Shown one piece after another: positions 1 to 8,212 of a DNA stretch of 47,850 nt. Each line of letters opens with the position of its first letter. Position 1 is the stretch's first letter. Both the position numbers and the translations under genes were made by a program. The stretch comes from Pseudaeromonas sp041441555 (GTDB lineage: Bacteria; Pseudomonadota; Gammaproteobacteria; Enterobacterales; Aeromonadaceae), in assembly GCA_041441555.1 (NCBI GenBank), contig JASDSW010000085.1, positions 1 to 47,850 on the forward strand. Reading direction: 5' to 3'. Under the pieces are notes generated by a model, which was not told where the DNA came from, did no database searches, and saw only the letters and a list, made by a program, of their open reading frames with translations.

Positions 1-873
1 GGATCTCAGGTAGACACAGGCGCCCAGCTGCTCCAGCTGGTACTCATGGCCCCGGCGACGCGGCAGGAACCAGCGCGGGGAGGCCTCCGGCTCGGCCAGG
101 GGCAGAGTCCAGACCTCGCTGCTGAGGGTACTGTTCAGCTCCAGCAACAGGTAGGCCTCGGAACGACTGGCCGCCAGCCCCAGGTAGAAGCTCTCGTCGC
201 TCTCCTGGTAGATCAGTCGATCGTCGCAAACCGGCTGCCCGAGACGGTGGCAGTAGACCTGGAATGGCAGCAGGGTTTCTTCATCCAGCCGGACATAGAA
301 GAAGCTCTGACCATCGGCCGCCCAGACCAGATCGGCGGCACAGTTGTCGATGACCTCGTCCAGCCAGTCGCCGCTGTGCAGATCGCGGATCTGGATACGA
401 TATTGTCGCCTGGAGAGCCAATCCTCACAGACCGCCAGATGACGATTGTCCGGACTCACTTCCAGTGCCCCCAGCTCATAAAACTCCAGCCCTTGCGCCC
501 GAGCGTCGGCATCGAGCAGCAGTTCGCCAGGAGCCTCCAGGGAGCCCCGATGGCGCAGATAGCAGGGAAATTCCGCCTGGGGGGCAAAGCGGGTGACATA
601 CCAGTAACCGCGATAGCAATAGGGCAGCGAGCTGTCATCGGGCTGTTGGCGCGCCCGCATCTCCTGATAAAGCTGGCGCTGCAGCGAGGCGGTGACTGCC
701 ATTTGCGCCTTGGTGTACTCATTCTCGGCCTGCAGATAGGCCAACACCTCGGCATCCTGGCGGCTATCGTCCCGGAGCCAGTAATAGGGGTCGGAACGAC
801 TGTCGCCGTGCCGCGTCAGAATAGTCTCACGTCGCGGGGCGTAAGGCGGTTGCAATGCATGGGGAGTAGACAT
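1..873 (-). CDS. ptrB: Oligopeptidase B (protease II), N-terminal part, cut by the window edge
   Basis: The minus strand reads open from an ATG at 873 down to base 1, giving 291 codons with no stop, so the gene continues beyond the left edge. The product follows E. coli PtrB closely: the HGD..R.D.YYWLRDD opening, the LSRRQY stretch and the FLPRRR..HEY stretch are all present. This part corresponds to the seven-bladed propeller that gates the active site of these S9A serine peptidases, cytoplasmic enzymes that cut small peptides after Arg or Lys. The catalytic Ser, Asp and His lie in the missing C-terminal half, so activity cannot be judged. The ATG is the only good start: the frame closes with TAG a short way upstream, and no strong Shine-Dalgarno is visible. 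Confidence 0.9.
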   Translation of the reverse strand, partial: MSTPHALQPPYAPRRETILTRHGDSRSDPYYWLRDDSRQDAEVLAYLQAENEYTKAQMAVTASLQRQLYQEMRARQQPDDSSLPYCYRGYWYVTRFAPQAEFPCYLRHRGSLEAPGELLLDADARAQGLEFYELGALEVSPDNRHLAVCEDWLSRRQYRIQIRDLHSGDWLDEVIDNCAADLVWAADGQSFFYVRLDEETLLPFQVYCHRLGQPVCDDRLIYQESDESFYLGLAASRSEAYLLLELNSTLSSEVWTLPLAEPEASPRWFLPRRRGHEYQLEQLGACVYLRS

Positions 874-1080
874 CAAGGCGAACTCATCGGCCAGAGTGGA
901 TGACGCATGCTAACAAATGACGGCGCCATTGCGCAGAGGCTGGGGCGAGTCCGCCCAGGTGCAGCCGCATCGATTACACTCAAACAGGAAGTTGACGAGC
1001 GATCGGGGCGCGGCAATCCGAGACCCGACGGCTTGGTTTAGCCGGATGCCGGTGGCATCGCATCGAGCCTGATAATTGAT

Positions 1081-1109
1081 TTGCTTCACAATTTCCCAGC
1101 CCCTAGACT
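1081..1109 (+). promoter_or_regulatory. Possible sigma-70 promoter for kefG-kefB
   Basis: TTGCTT (1081-1086) and TAGACT (1104-1109) are separated by 17 bases, about 75 bases before the kefG start. Spacing is ideal but each box has two mismatches, so this is only a candidate. The rest of the 874-1184 gap shows no gene. Confidence 0.28.
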
Positions 1110-1184
1110 GACGACTCGCAACCGTTCCTCGCAAGAGCGCCCCGAATCTGCTTGCGCGTCACCACCCGTATTTCGGAACCCGGC

Positions 1185-1784
1185 ATGAAAAAGATATTGA
1201 TCCTGTTTGCTCACCCCAACTACCAGCGCTCCCATGCCAACAAGGCATTGCTGCAGGCGTTGCGCAAGGTGGAAGGGATCACCATTCACGATCTCTATCA
1301 ACGCTATCCGAGCATGTTCATCGATGTCGCCCAGGAGCAGCAGTTGTTGCTCGAACACGACATCATCATCTTCCAGCATCCGCTGTACTGGTACTCCTGC
1401 CCCGCCATCATCAAGGAGTGGATGGATCAGGTGCTCGAGTATGGTTTCGCCTTCGGCCCCCAGGGGCACGCACTCAAGGGCAAGGCCCTGCTGTCGGCCA
1501 TCACCACCGGTGGCAGCCAAGAGTCCTACACCTCCCAGGGCCACAACCGGCGGGCGGTCATCGAATATCTGCTGCCCTTCAAGCAGTCGGCCTGGCTGTG
1601 CGGCATGCGCTACCTGCCACCGTTTGTCCTCTACTCCTACCACACCATTCAGGATGTGCAGCTGCTGCGCAACACCGCACAGCAGTATCGGCGACTGCTC
1701 GAAGGACTGCGGGATGAGCGGATCCCCGCCGACGCCCTGCAACGCGCCACCTACCTGAGCGATCTGCTGGAGGAGCTGGAATGA
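1185..1784 (+). CDS. kefG: KefG, ancillary protein of the KefB potassium efflux system
   Basis: 199-residue flavodoxin-fold quinone reductase-like protein. KefG is the cytoplasmic partner that KefB needs for full glutathione-gated K+ efflux during electrophile stress. Visible features are the N-terminal LILFAHPNYQRS loop expected to bind FMN, HDLYQRYP, FQHPLYWYSCPAIIKEWMD and TTGG; the FQHPLY.YSCPA..KEW.D block matches E. coli KefG. I chose the ATG at 1185 rather than a TTG at 1152 because CGGAA sits six bases upstream and homologues begin with this KKILILFAHP strand. Its stop overlaps the kefB start (ATGA at 1781-1784), so the pair is very probably translationally coupled. KefF is a related alternative, but the adjacent kefB decides for KefG. 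Confidence 0.88.
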   Translation: MKKILILFAHPNYQRSHANKALLQALRKVEGITIHDLYQRYPSMFIDVAQEQQLLLEHDIIIFQHPLYWYSCPAIIKEWMDQVLEYGFAFGPQGHALKGKALLSAITTGGSQESYTSQGHNRRAVIEYLLPFKQSAWLCGMRYLPPFVLYSYHTIQDVQLLRNTAQQYRRLLEGLRDERIPADALQRATYLSDLLEELE

Positions 1785-3700
1785 ATCACGACCTGATGTT
1801 TGATGCCTTCATCTTTCTGACCGCCTCCGTGGTCTCGGTGCCGTTCGCCAAGCGGCTGGGGCTCGGCTCGGTACTCGGCTATTTGATCGCCGGCATCATC
1901 ATCGGCCCCTATCTGCTCAACGTCATCGGCAAGACCGAAAATGTCATGCACGTGGCGGAGTTTGGCGTGGTGCTGATGCTGTTCCTCATCGGTCTGGAGC
2001 TCAAGCCAGCCCTGCTGTGGCAGCTCAAGGGGCCGATTGTCGGCCTCGGCGGCAGCCAGGTTTTGCTAACCACCATTGCCATCACCATTCTTGATCTGCT
2101 GTTCGGCCTGAAGTGGCAACAGGCGCTGACCATCGGCATGATACTGGCGCTCTCCTCGACGGCGATCGTGCTGCAGAGTCTGACCGAGCGACGCCAGTTG
2201 AAAACGGAATCCGGCCAAGCCAGCTTCGCCGTCCTGTTGTTTCAGGATATCGCCGTCATTCCGATGCTGGCCCTGATCCCCGTGCTGGCTCCCAAGGGTG
2301 GGGTTGCGGACGCCGGCCCCGCCATCGCCGGCTGGCAGGATGCCCTGCTGATCACCGCGATCATCAGCGGCATCATCCTCGGCGGTCACTACCTGATGCG
2401 GCCGGTGTTCCGCTTCATCGCCCAATCGGGGTTGCGCGAGATCTTCGTCGCCGCCGCTCTGCTGCTAGTCATCCTCATCACGCTGGCCATGCGTTCGGTC
2501 GGCCTCTCCCCCGCCCTCGGCACCTTCCTCGCCGGCGTGGTGCTGGCCGAGAGTGAGTACCGTCACGAGTTGGAAGCCAACATCGAGCCCTTCAAGGGGT
2601 TGCTGCTCGGCCTGTTTTTCATCTCGGTCGGGGCCAGCATCAACTTCACCCTGCTGGCCGAACACCCCTGGCTCATCCTCGGTCTGCTGTTGTTGCTGAT
2701 TCTGATCAAGTGCCTGGTGCTGCAGGGACTGGGCGGCCTCTCGCGGATGAATCCGGCCCATCGCTGGACCTTCGCCCTGGCCCTGGCCCAGGGTAGCGAA
2801 TTCGCCTTCGTGCTGCTGACCCTCGCCTACCAGGGCAAGTTGCTGTCGACCGAGATGATCTCGATGCTGACCCTGGTGGTCGCCCTGTCGATGGCGCTAA
2901 CGCCGGTGCTGCTGATCATCAACCAGCGCTTCGTGCAACGTCGCTATCAGGAGCAGGCCGAAGAGCGTGAAGCCGATCCGATCGAGGATCATAACAACCC
3001 GGTGCTCATCGTCGGTTTTGGTCGCTTTGGCCAGGTGGTCGGACGCCTGTTGCACGCCCATGGCATCGGCACCACCATCCTCGATAACGATGCCGGCCAT
3101 ATCGATGTGCTGCGCAAGTTTGGCTACAAGGTCTTCTACGGCGATGCCGACCGATTGGATCTGCTCTACGCCGCCGGCGCCCACAAGGCCAAGCTGCTGG
3201 TGGTCGCGGTCGGAAACCCCGCCAAATCGGTCGCCGTCTGCGAGCTGGCGAAGAAACACTTCCCGCAACTGACCCTGCTGGTGCGCGCCATCGACAGAGC
3301 CCATGCCCATCAGCTGCTGCAGCTGGGGGTGGAGCTGGTCTATCGGGAGACGGTGGGCTCCGCCGTCGACCTCGGCGTCAATGCGTTGAAAGAGCTGGGG
3401 GTGCGGGCCAATCAAGCCTGGCGGGCGGGTCAAACCTTCAAGCAACAGGATGAGAAGCTACTGCGCGAACAGACCGCCTTCATCGATGACGAGAGCATGT
3501 ACATCACCAAGAGTGTGCAATATCGCCATCTGCTGGCGGAGATGCTGCAGGCAAATCAGGAAGACAGACGCAGCGAGCTGATGTCCGCCTGGGAAAATAT
3601 TGAACCCTCCACACCGGAGGACGAAGAACAAGAGGCGCAACCCAGACCCTTCTTCGCCTCGCAGCTCCGGGACACCCCGACCCGCGGCGAGAAGAGGTGA
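1781..3700 (+). CDS. kefB: KefB, glutathione-regulated potassium efflux antiporter
   Basis: 639-residue inner-membrane protein of the CPA2 family that exchanges K+ for H+. It is held closed by glutathione and opened by glutathione adducts, acidifying the cytoplasm to protect against electrophiles. About the first 385 residues form a run of hydrophobic helices with the conserved LFQDIAVIP motif (153-161) and the ALAQGSEFAFV helix. A charged linker leads into a cytoplasmic RCK/KTN domain with the nucleotide-binding GFGRFG at 412-417. The C-terminus carries an acidic tail and is about 38 residues longer than E. coli KefB (601). The gene overlaps kefG by four bases and converges on the DUF4124 gene with only four bases between them; no terminator is visible there. 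Confidence 0.94.
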   Translation: MNHDLMFDAFIFLTASVVSVPFAKRLGLGSVLGYLIAGIIIGPYLLNVIGKTENVMHVAEFGVVLMLFLIGLELKPALLWQLKGPIVGLGGSQVLLTTIAITILDLLFGLKWQQALTIGMILALSSTAIVLQSLTERRQLKTESGQASFAVLLFQDIAVIPMLALIPVLAPKGGVADAGPAIAGWQDALLITAIISGIILGGHYLMRPVFRFIAQSGLREIFVAAALLLVILITLAMRSVGLSPALGTFLAGVVLAESEYRHELEANIEPFKGLLLGLFFISVGASINFTLLAEHPWLILGLLLLLILIKCLVLQGLGGLSRMNPAHRWTFALALAQGSEFAFVLLTLAYQGKLLSTEMISMLTLVVALSMALTPVLLIINQRFVQRRYQEQAEEREADPIEDHNNPVLIVGFGRFGQVVGRLLHAHGIGTTILDNDAGHIDVLRKFGYKVFYGDADRLDLLYAAGAHKAKLLVVAVGNPAKSVAVCELAKKHFPQLTLLVRAIDRAHAHQLLQLGVELVYRETVGSAVDLGVNALKELGVRANQAWRAGQTFKQQDEKLLREQTAFIDDESMYITKSVQYRHLLAEMLQANQEDRRSELMSAWENIEPSTPEDEEQEAQPRPFFASQLRDTPTRGEKR

Positions 3701-3704
3701 AATC

Positions 3705-4130
3705 TTAGCGCGGGCAGTAGAGGCTGACCGCGTATCGGGCCTGCTGCAGGGCTTGGGTCGCCGCCTGATCGCGCAGCAACTCCGTCTTGCCGGTCAGGGG
3801 GTTGAATGCCGTCGCCCCTTGGCTCTGGTAACGCGTCAGCAACGATCGGTAATAGGCGCAAGTCTCCTGCCGTTGGCTGTCGTCGTCATCCAGCGGCACC
3901 GTCGCCTGGCGAGCATAGAGGCGCTCGCGTTCGGACAGCGCCGAGAGCTGCCCCTGACCGTCGATCGTCAGCTCGTCAACCTGCTTGGGAGGCTGAGCCG
4001 GGGGATGGCTGGAGTAATGCATCACCCCCTGGGCATCGCGCCAACTGTAGAGTCGCTGCGCCGCCGTCGGCTCCGTGACCAGCAGACCCAACCCGAGCAT
4101 GAGCAAACTGACTCGCATTCTGGCGTTCAT
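3705..4130 (-). CDS. Periplasmic DUF4124 domain protein of unknown function
   Basis: 141-residue protein with an N-terminal signal peptide (hydrophobic residues about 5-24, likely cut after TAA), followed directly by a DUF4124 motif of the form LYSWRDAQGVMHYSS. The remaining 100 residues are polar and Gln-rich with two Cys (CAYYRSL and the C-terminal YCPR), which could pair in the periplasm. No enzymatic motif is recognisable. I chose the ATG at 4130 because it begins the signal peptide; a second ATG at 4118 is possible, and the GGGAGG upstream is about 13 bases from the first. The gene is transcribed away from yebG. The domain is widespread in gammaproteobacteria but its function is not established; a second DUF4124 protein is encoded at 41448. 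Confidence 0.8.
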   Translation of the reverse strand: MNARMRVSLLMLGLGLLVTEPTAAQRLYSWRDAQGVMHYSSHPPAQPPKQVDELTIDGQGQLSALSERERLYARQATVPLDDDDSQRQETCAYYRSLLTRYQSQGATAFNPLTGKTELLRDQAATQALQQARYAVSLYCPR

Positions 4131-4258
4131 GACGCTGCCCGGCCTCCCTCGCGTGACGATGTAGATGTTCCATGTGAGCACTATGCCATCTCCACCACAC
4201 AGCGGCGAGCCCTTGCAGTTAAATGTGGCATTTGGCTCACCGATCCGTTATAAAACAC

Positions 4259-4274
4259 CTGTATCTTTATACAT
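4259..4274 (+). promoter_or_regulatory. LexA (SOS) box upstream of yebG
   Basis: CTGT-N8-ACAT with an AT-rich core (ATCTTTAT) is one base from the gammaproteobacterial LexA consensus CTGT-N8-ACAG. It lies 11 bases before the yebG ATG and just downstream of a TATAAA -10-like box (4249-4254), where bound LexA would block initiation. yebG is a known LexA target in E. coli, which supports the call. Confidence 0.75.
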
Positions 4275-4285
4275 AGGAAAATCCC

Positions 4286-4582
4286 ATGGCGGTCGAGATC
4301 AAATATGTGGTGGTGCGGAACGGCGAGGAAAAGATGACCTTTGTCAGCAAGAAAGAGGCGGATGCCTACGACAAGATGCTGGATATGGCCGATGAACTGG
4401 GCCTCTTGCTGCAACAGGGGCCCGTGACGCTGGATGAAAAGCAGTGCGAAGCCCTGGGGCTCTATCTGGCACAACAGCGCGAGCCGTTGAGCCAAATCCT
4501 CAAGGGGGGCCGACTCGGTGAGCTGATGGCTTCACCGAGTCCGCGCAAGGCAAAAGACTCCGATGAGGAGACTCAGCCCTGA
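4286..4582 (+). CDS. yebG: YebG, SOS-induced DNA-damage protein
   Basis: 98-residue protein almost colinear with E. coli YebG: the N-terminal MAVEIKYVVVRNGEEKM, the SKKEADAYDKMLD stretch and the middle EALGLYLAQQ region are all conserved. YebG is a small cytoplasmic protein induced by the SOS response; its molecular role is not known. The ATG at 4286 has AGGA eight bases upstream. A LexA box sits directly before it, so regulation is visible in the sequence. The gene stands alone. Its last ten bases overlap the 3' end of the convergent M14 peptidase gene. The C-terminus is Ser/Lys/Glu-rich and probably disordered. Confidence 0.93.
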   Translation: MAVEIKYVVVRNGEEKMTFVSKKEADAYDKMLDMADELGLLLQQGPVTLDEKQCEALGLYLAQQREPLSQILKGGRLGELMASPSPRKAKDSDEETQP

Positions 4583-6156
4583 CCGTGGCCTTGTGCCTTC
4601 TTATCTTGATCCTTGGCAATCGACTGTCCCTGCTCGATGAGCGGGGCCGTCGGTAGCGGATTGCTCAGCAACAGCGCGCGCCAGCTAGGCTCCTGATAGA
4701 GGCTGTTGGAGGAGCGGGGATCCAGCATGATGGCAATCAAGGGGCCCTGCGGTTGCGCCGTCGAGATCTTGATGTCGCCAGGCTCCAGCTCGGCCTTGAC
4801 CGGCTTCTCATCCAGGGTGACATCCAGCCAATCGCGGGTTCCCGGTTTGGTACGGGCCGAGATATTCAGATCGGCCACCCGCTGCTGTTCCAGCTGCACC
4901 GTCTCCGGCTGCTGCACCACCTGATACTCGATGTGGTGACTATCCAACCATTGACGGAACCGGCGAGCCTGGGAGCGGATCACATAGCCGGGGGGTATCT
5001 CACCGACCCCTTCGAGCGCAATCTGATCCTCCCGCTTGAAGGGTTTGACCACCCGCTCGCCCTGAACGGTCTGCAGCGTCACCTGGGCGGTGGGGTTCTT
5101 CAGATTGGGGGCAAACGCATACTGCATGACGAACCGCTCATCCCCCTCGACCCCTTCCCAGCGGTTGCGAGCCTGACGGCTCAGCTGACGGATGGTCTGC
5201 GGATCCTCCACGACCAGCGCCAGCGCCTTTTCAACGCTGATGCCCTGCTTGCGCACCCGTTCGGCGATGTTCTGCGGGGTCGGGAACTTGCCCTTGCCGT
5301 CATGGCGATTCTCGAACAGCACGGTCAGGGAGCCCTGCATCGAGGCATAGTTGCGGAAGTTGGAGAGGCTCAGCCCGCCGCGCCGCACCGGATCCTTCAA
5401 CGAGTAGATCTCGTTGTAGCGTTGCGAAGGGATGCCCGCCTCGGCCACCGCGGCGATCAGCTTTGGCAGATAGACCCGATTGGCATAGTCACTCAGCCGG
5501 GCATCCAGATTTGGATTATTGCCCACCTCAAACTGGGCATCCGTGGTGGTCTTGAACCCCTCTTTCGGCGTCATCGGCCACTTGTCATTCCAGGTCTCGT
5601 GCAGATCCATCACCACATCCGGCTTGAAACGAGCCAAGGCATTGATATAGAGACGGGTCTCCGGCGATTCGGCGGCGATGAAGTCGACGTTCGGGTTCTC
5701 ATCCTTGGCGTTCAGACGGCGATTCATATCGCGCCCGTCCGGGTTGGCCAGGGCCACCACCACGAAGTTGATCTGCTGCAGCCAGGGGGTCAACTCGCCA
5801 TCGAGCAGGCGCCGCGCCAGGATCTGCAACACCTCGGTGCCGCTGGGCTCGTTGCCGTGTTGGGAGCCGACCAGCATCACGGTCAGTCTCTGGGACGACG
5901 GGCGCCCCTCGCGCAGGAACTCCGGCTCTTCGGAGATCAGCAGCGCCTCGACCGGTCGTTTGCCGGCCGACAGCCCTAACTGAGTCACACTGGCCAAGGG
6001 TGAAGCCGCATCCAGCTCGTGCAGATACTTGGAGATAACCGCCGAACGAGGCAGCGGCTGGGTGGGCGCCTGCTCGAAGGGGGTGAGCGGCAGGGCAGCC
6101 AGAGCGGGAAATGCCAGCAGCAGCGCGGACAGGCCAGACAGCCAACGGGAACTCAT
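4573..6156 (-). CDS. Secreted M14-family zinc carboxypeptidase
   Basis: 527-residue protein with a signal peptide (hydrophobic core about residues 8-20, ending FPALAALP). The M14 carboxypeptidase domain follows: GSQHGNEPSG supplies zinc ligands H100 and E103, NPDGRDMNRR is the substrate-carboxylate region, and DLHETW supplies H186. The FENRHDG segment near residue 310 may hold the catalytic glutamate. A C-terminal region of about 180 residues is beta-rich and unassigned. It is expected to remove C-terminal residues from peptides in the periplasm or outside; the specificity cannot be read. I chose the ATG at 6156 because AAGGAGT precedes it by six bases and it starts the signal peptide, whereas a longer reading to 6231 has neither. 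The 3' end overlaps yebG tail-to-tail. Confidence 0.85.
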   Translation of the reverse strand: MSSRWLSGLSALLLAFPALAALPLTPFEQAPTQPLPRSAVISKYLHELDAASPLASVTQLGLSAGKRPVEALLISEEPEFLREGRPSSQRLTVMLVGSQHGNEPSGTEVLQILARRLLDGELTPWLQQINFVVVALANPDGRDMNRRLNAKDENPNVDFIAAESPETRLYINALARFKPDVVMDLHETWNDKWPMTPKEGFKTTTDAQFEVGNNPNLDARLSDYANRVYLPKLIAAVAEAGIPSQRYNEIYSLKDPVRRGGLSLSNFRNYASMQGSLTVLFENRHDGKGKFPTPQNIAERVRKQGISVEKALALVVEDPQTIRQLSRQARNRWEGVEGDERFVMQYAFAPNLKNPTAQVTLQTVQGERVVKPFKREDQIALEGVGEIPPGYVIRSQARRFRQWLDSHHIEYQVVQQPETVQLEQQRVADLNISARTKPGTRDWLDVTLDEKPVKAELEPGDIKISTAQPQGPLIAIMLDPRSSNSLYQEPSWRALLLSNPLPTAPLIEQGQSIAKDQDKKAQGHGQG

Positions 6157-6280
6157 CGCGACTCCTTTGTGGAACAAATAGCCAATAAACAGGATCAAGC
6201 CGGCATTATAGGCATTCGACTCGGCAGGCAAAGCAAAAAGAGGGGGATTTCACGTAAAAGAGTGGCTAATACAGACAAAG

Positions 6281-6300
6281 ACACCGGCGACGGCCGGTGT
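6281..6300 (-). terminator. Hairpin terminator downstream of the DUF4234 gene
   Basis: ACACCGGC and GCCGGTGT form a perfect 8-bp stem around a 4-base loop. On the minus strand it is followed by CTTTGTCTGT, a weak U-run. It lies 138 bases after the stop of the minus-strand DUF4234 gene. The gap 6301-6438 shows no gene. Confidence 0.5.
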
Positions 6301-6438
6301 CGGTACTCAGAGTCAGTCGCCTTCACCGCCGACTGGCGGTTGTCGGCTGGGGATACAACTCCATACTCGTCAGTTAGCGAAGGCGAGAGATTGCCTCGCA
6401 TGAGTCTCACCACTGACCAGCAGTAAGGACAAAAACCG

Positions 6439-6951
6439 TTATGATGCCTCGTCTGCGGCTTGGCTCGCTTCCGGTGAGGCCTGGGCGTTCGCCGTTGCCA
6501 GGTGTTGCCCCTGAACGATATCCTGCCGCCGCTTGTCTTCCGGCAGATCATTGGCGCAATAGTTGATGTAATAGACGGTAAATAGCAGGGTATAGAACCA
6601 GTTCAACCGCAGATCGAGGCGATGCTCGGTCAACGCATATTCCTGCAAGGCACTCTTGGCCTTGAAAGCCCAGACGATGTAGAGCACCCAGGAGGCGAGC
6701 GTCAGCAAGCCACCGATCAGATTCACCCCGGCATCACCGGTTCCGCTGAACGCACCTCCCAAACCGGCACAAATCGCCAGCCAGATGATGAAGGTCCGAT
6801 CCGCAATCCGCCCCTTGGTGATGCGTTCGATTACAGCGGTATTTTGATACATCCACATCAGTGGATAGATGCCTGCCGTGACGATCGACAACAGGACCAG
6901 ATGGACGGTTTTGGTATGCAACGCATCCTTGAGTTCGGTAATGACAGCCAT
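6439..6951 (-). CDS. DUF4234 family membrane protein
   Basis: 170-residue inner-membrane protein. The start motif VHLVLLSIVTAGIYPLMWMYQ is typical of DUF4234 proteins. Hydrophobic segments lie at about residues 16-34 (inside that motif), 54-72, 78-98 and 116-132, suggesting four membrane helices. A hydrophilic Ala/Glu/Gln-rich tail after the last helix is probably cytoplasmic. No function is known for the family. The ATG at 6951 is preferred because GGAG stands six bases before it; upstream ATGs at 6963 and 6975 lack this. The gene appears to be monocistronic, with 93 bases to the EEP gene upstream. Confidence 0.78.
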   Translation of the reverse strand: MAVITELKDALHTKTVHLVLLSIVTAGIYPLMWMYQNTAVIERITKGRIADRTFIIWLAICAGLGGAFSGTGDAGVNLIGGLLTLASWVLYIVWAFKAKSALQEYALTEHRLDLRLNWFYTLLFTVYYINYCANDLPEDKRRQDIVQGQHLATANAQASPEASQAADEAS

Positions 6952-7044
6952 GTGTAACTCCATTTTTTCATACATTTCAATTTGTTGAATATGCCTTGCT
7001 CCTTCAGGGATCTCAATGATTCACTGTCGGGAGCAAGATCCACC

Positions 7045-8196
7045 TCAAAGCTGCAGATCGACCCACACCAGCCGGTGATCGGAGCTATACTCGGCGCGCT
7101 CGATATCTGCCGCATCGGCCAGCCACTCCCGCCCCGGCTCGCCCGACGCCGGCCAGAATACACCGGAGCCAACCACCGTCAGATCCCGGCTCGGCAGCAC
7201 ATAATCGAGCCGCAGGCCGCGCAGATGGGTCCAATGGGCCGCCATGGCCGGAGGTACCGGACGGGAGCGACGGGCACCATGGCTCACGGCACCACCAGAC
7301 GCCGGTCGCCGAGCCCCTTGAGCCACGGCCGGATGCACTCGCGGGTGAGCCAACAGGCGGCGGATGGCGCGACGATCGCCATCGCCCGCCCGAGGATCGG
7401 CATTCAGATCCCCCAGCAGCACGAAGGAAGCGGTCGGATCCAGCCCACCCTGGCGACCGGCATCATCCTGCAGGTAGTCGGAGCCATCGAGGTAATCACA
7501 CCAGAGCCGGATCTCGTCATGATTGCGGCAGCGGTTGCGCCGCTCCGGACCATCGAACACCGGCGGCACCGGATGGCTCAGCAGCAGATGCAGCACCCGT
7601 TCGCCGTCGACAGCCGGCACCCGCACCGGCAGATCCAGGTGATTCTTTGAGGAGAGCCGCAGCTCGGCCAGCGCCGCCGCCGAGTAGTAATCCCCGCGCC
7701 CTGAGCCCGGCTCGCGATCCGGCAGCAGGGCGCCGGGCATCCGAGCCCACAGAAAGTGACGAAAGGAGCGCGCCGCCTGCGGCAGCAGGGGGAAGCGGGA
7801 GAGCAGCACCATGGCGTACTGGCCATGAAAGGCGCCGAATCCCTGGCCATCGGCCGGCAAACTCGGCACCCCATCGCCATCCAGATCGGCGCCACAGAGC
7901 AGACCGGTATTGGTCGGAATTTGCAGATGGTGTGGGTAAGCCAGCGGCGCATCCCCCGACTGAGAGAGGCCCAGATAGCGCCGCAAAAAGAGCATCAGCG
8001 CCCGTTCGTCCTCCCCTTCGCCCTCGTGATCGAACTCGTTGAGCAGCAGGATGTCCGGCCGGACCCGCTGCAGAATCGCGGCACAGTGATGCAATGCGGC
8101 TTCATCGGCCTGCAGGGCGGCGAGCAGGCCGCCGGCCGTCGGGCGGGAGCAACTGATGTTGAAGGTAGCCACCCGAATGGTGGCTGCCGGCATCAT
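7045..8196 (-). CDS. Endonuclease/exonuclease/phosphatase (EEP) family protein
   Basis: 383-residue protein with the DNase I-like EEP fold. Seen in order are RVATFNISC, LLNEFD (metal-binding Glu), a central YYSAAALAELRLSSKNHLD core, the LSHPVPP strand, GDLNADP (catalytic Asp and Asn) and the terminal YSSDHRLVW with the catalytic SDH. The family hydrolyses phosphodiesters in nucleic acids or lipid and sugar phosphates; the substrate here is unknown. There is no signal peptide from the chosen start. An ATG pair at 8196 and 8193 is preceded by GGGAGG five to eight bases upstream. The gene begins 16 bases after the menA stop on the same strand, so the two are probably co-transcribed. Confidence 0.82.
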   Translation of the reverse strand: MMPAATIRVATFNISCSRPTAGGLLAALQADEAALHHCAAILQRVRPDILLLNEFDHEGEGEDERALMLFLRRYLGLSQSGDAPLAYPHHLQIPTNTGLLCGADLDGDGVPSLPADGQGFGAFHGQYAMVLLSRFPLLPQAARSFRHFLWARMPGALLPDREPGSGRGDYYSAAALAELRLSSKNHLDLPVRVPAVDGERVLHLLLSHPVPPVFDGPERRNRCRNHDEIRLWCDYLDGSDYLQDDAGRQGGLDPTASFVLLGDLNADPRAGDGDRRAIRRLLAHPRVHPAVAQGARRPASGGAVSHGARRSRPVPPAMAAHWTHLRGLRLDYVLPSRDLTVVGSGVFWPASGEPGREWLADAADIERAEYSSDHRLVWVDLQL

Positions 8197-8212
8197 CACC
8201 GCCTCCCGCTGC

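Noticed and set aside
46..903. Long open frame on the plus strand opposite ptrB
   Set aside because: It is antisense to a clear oligopeptidase B sequence and its translation has no recognisable features.
874..1150. tRNA or small RNA in the ptrB-kefG gap
   Set aside because: No cloverleaf, strong hairpin or terminator could be seen.
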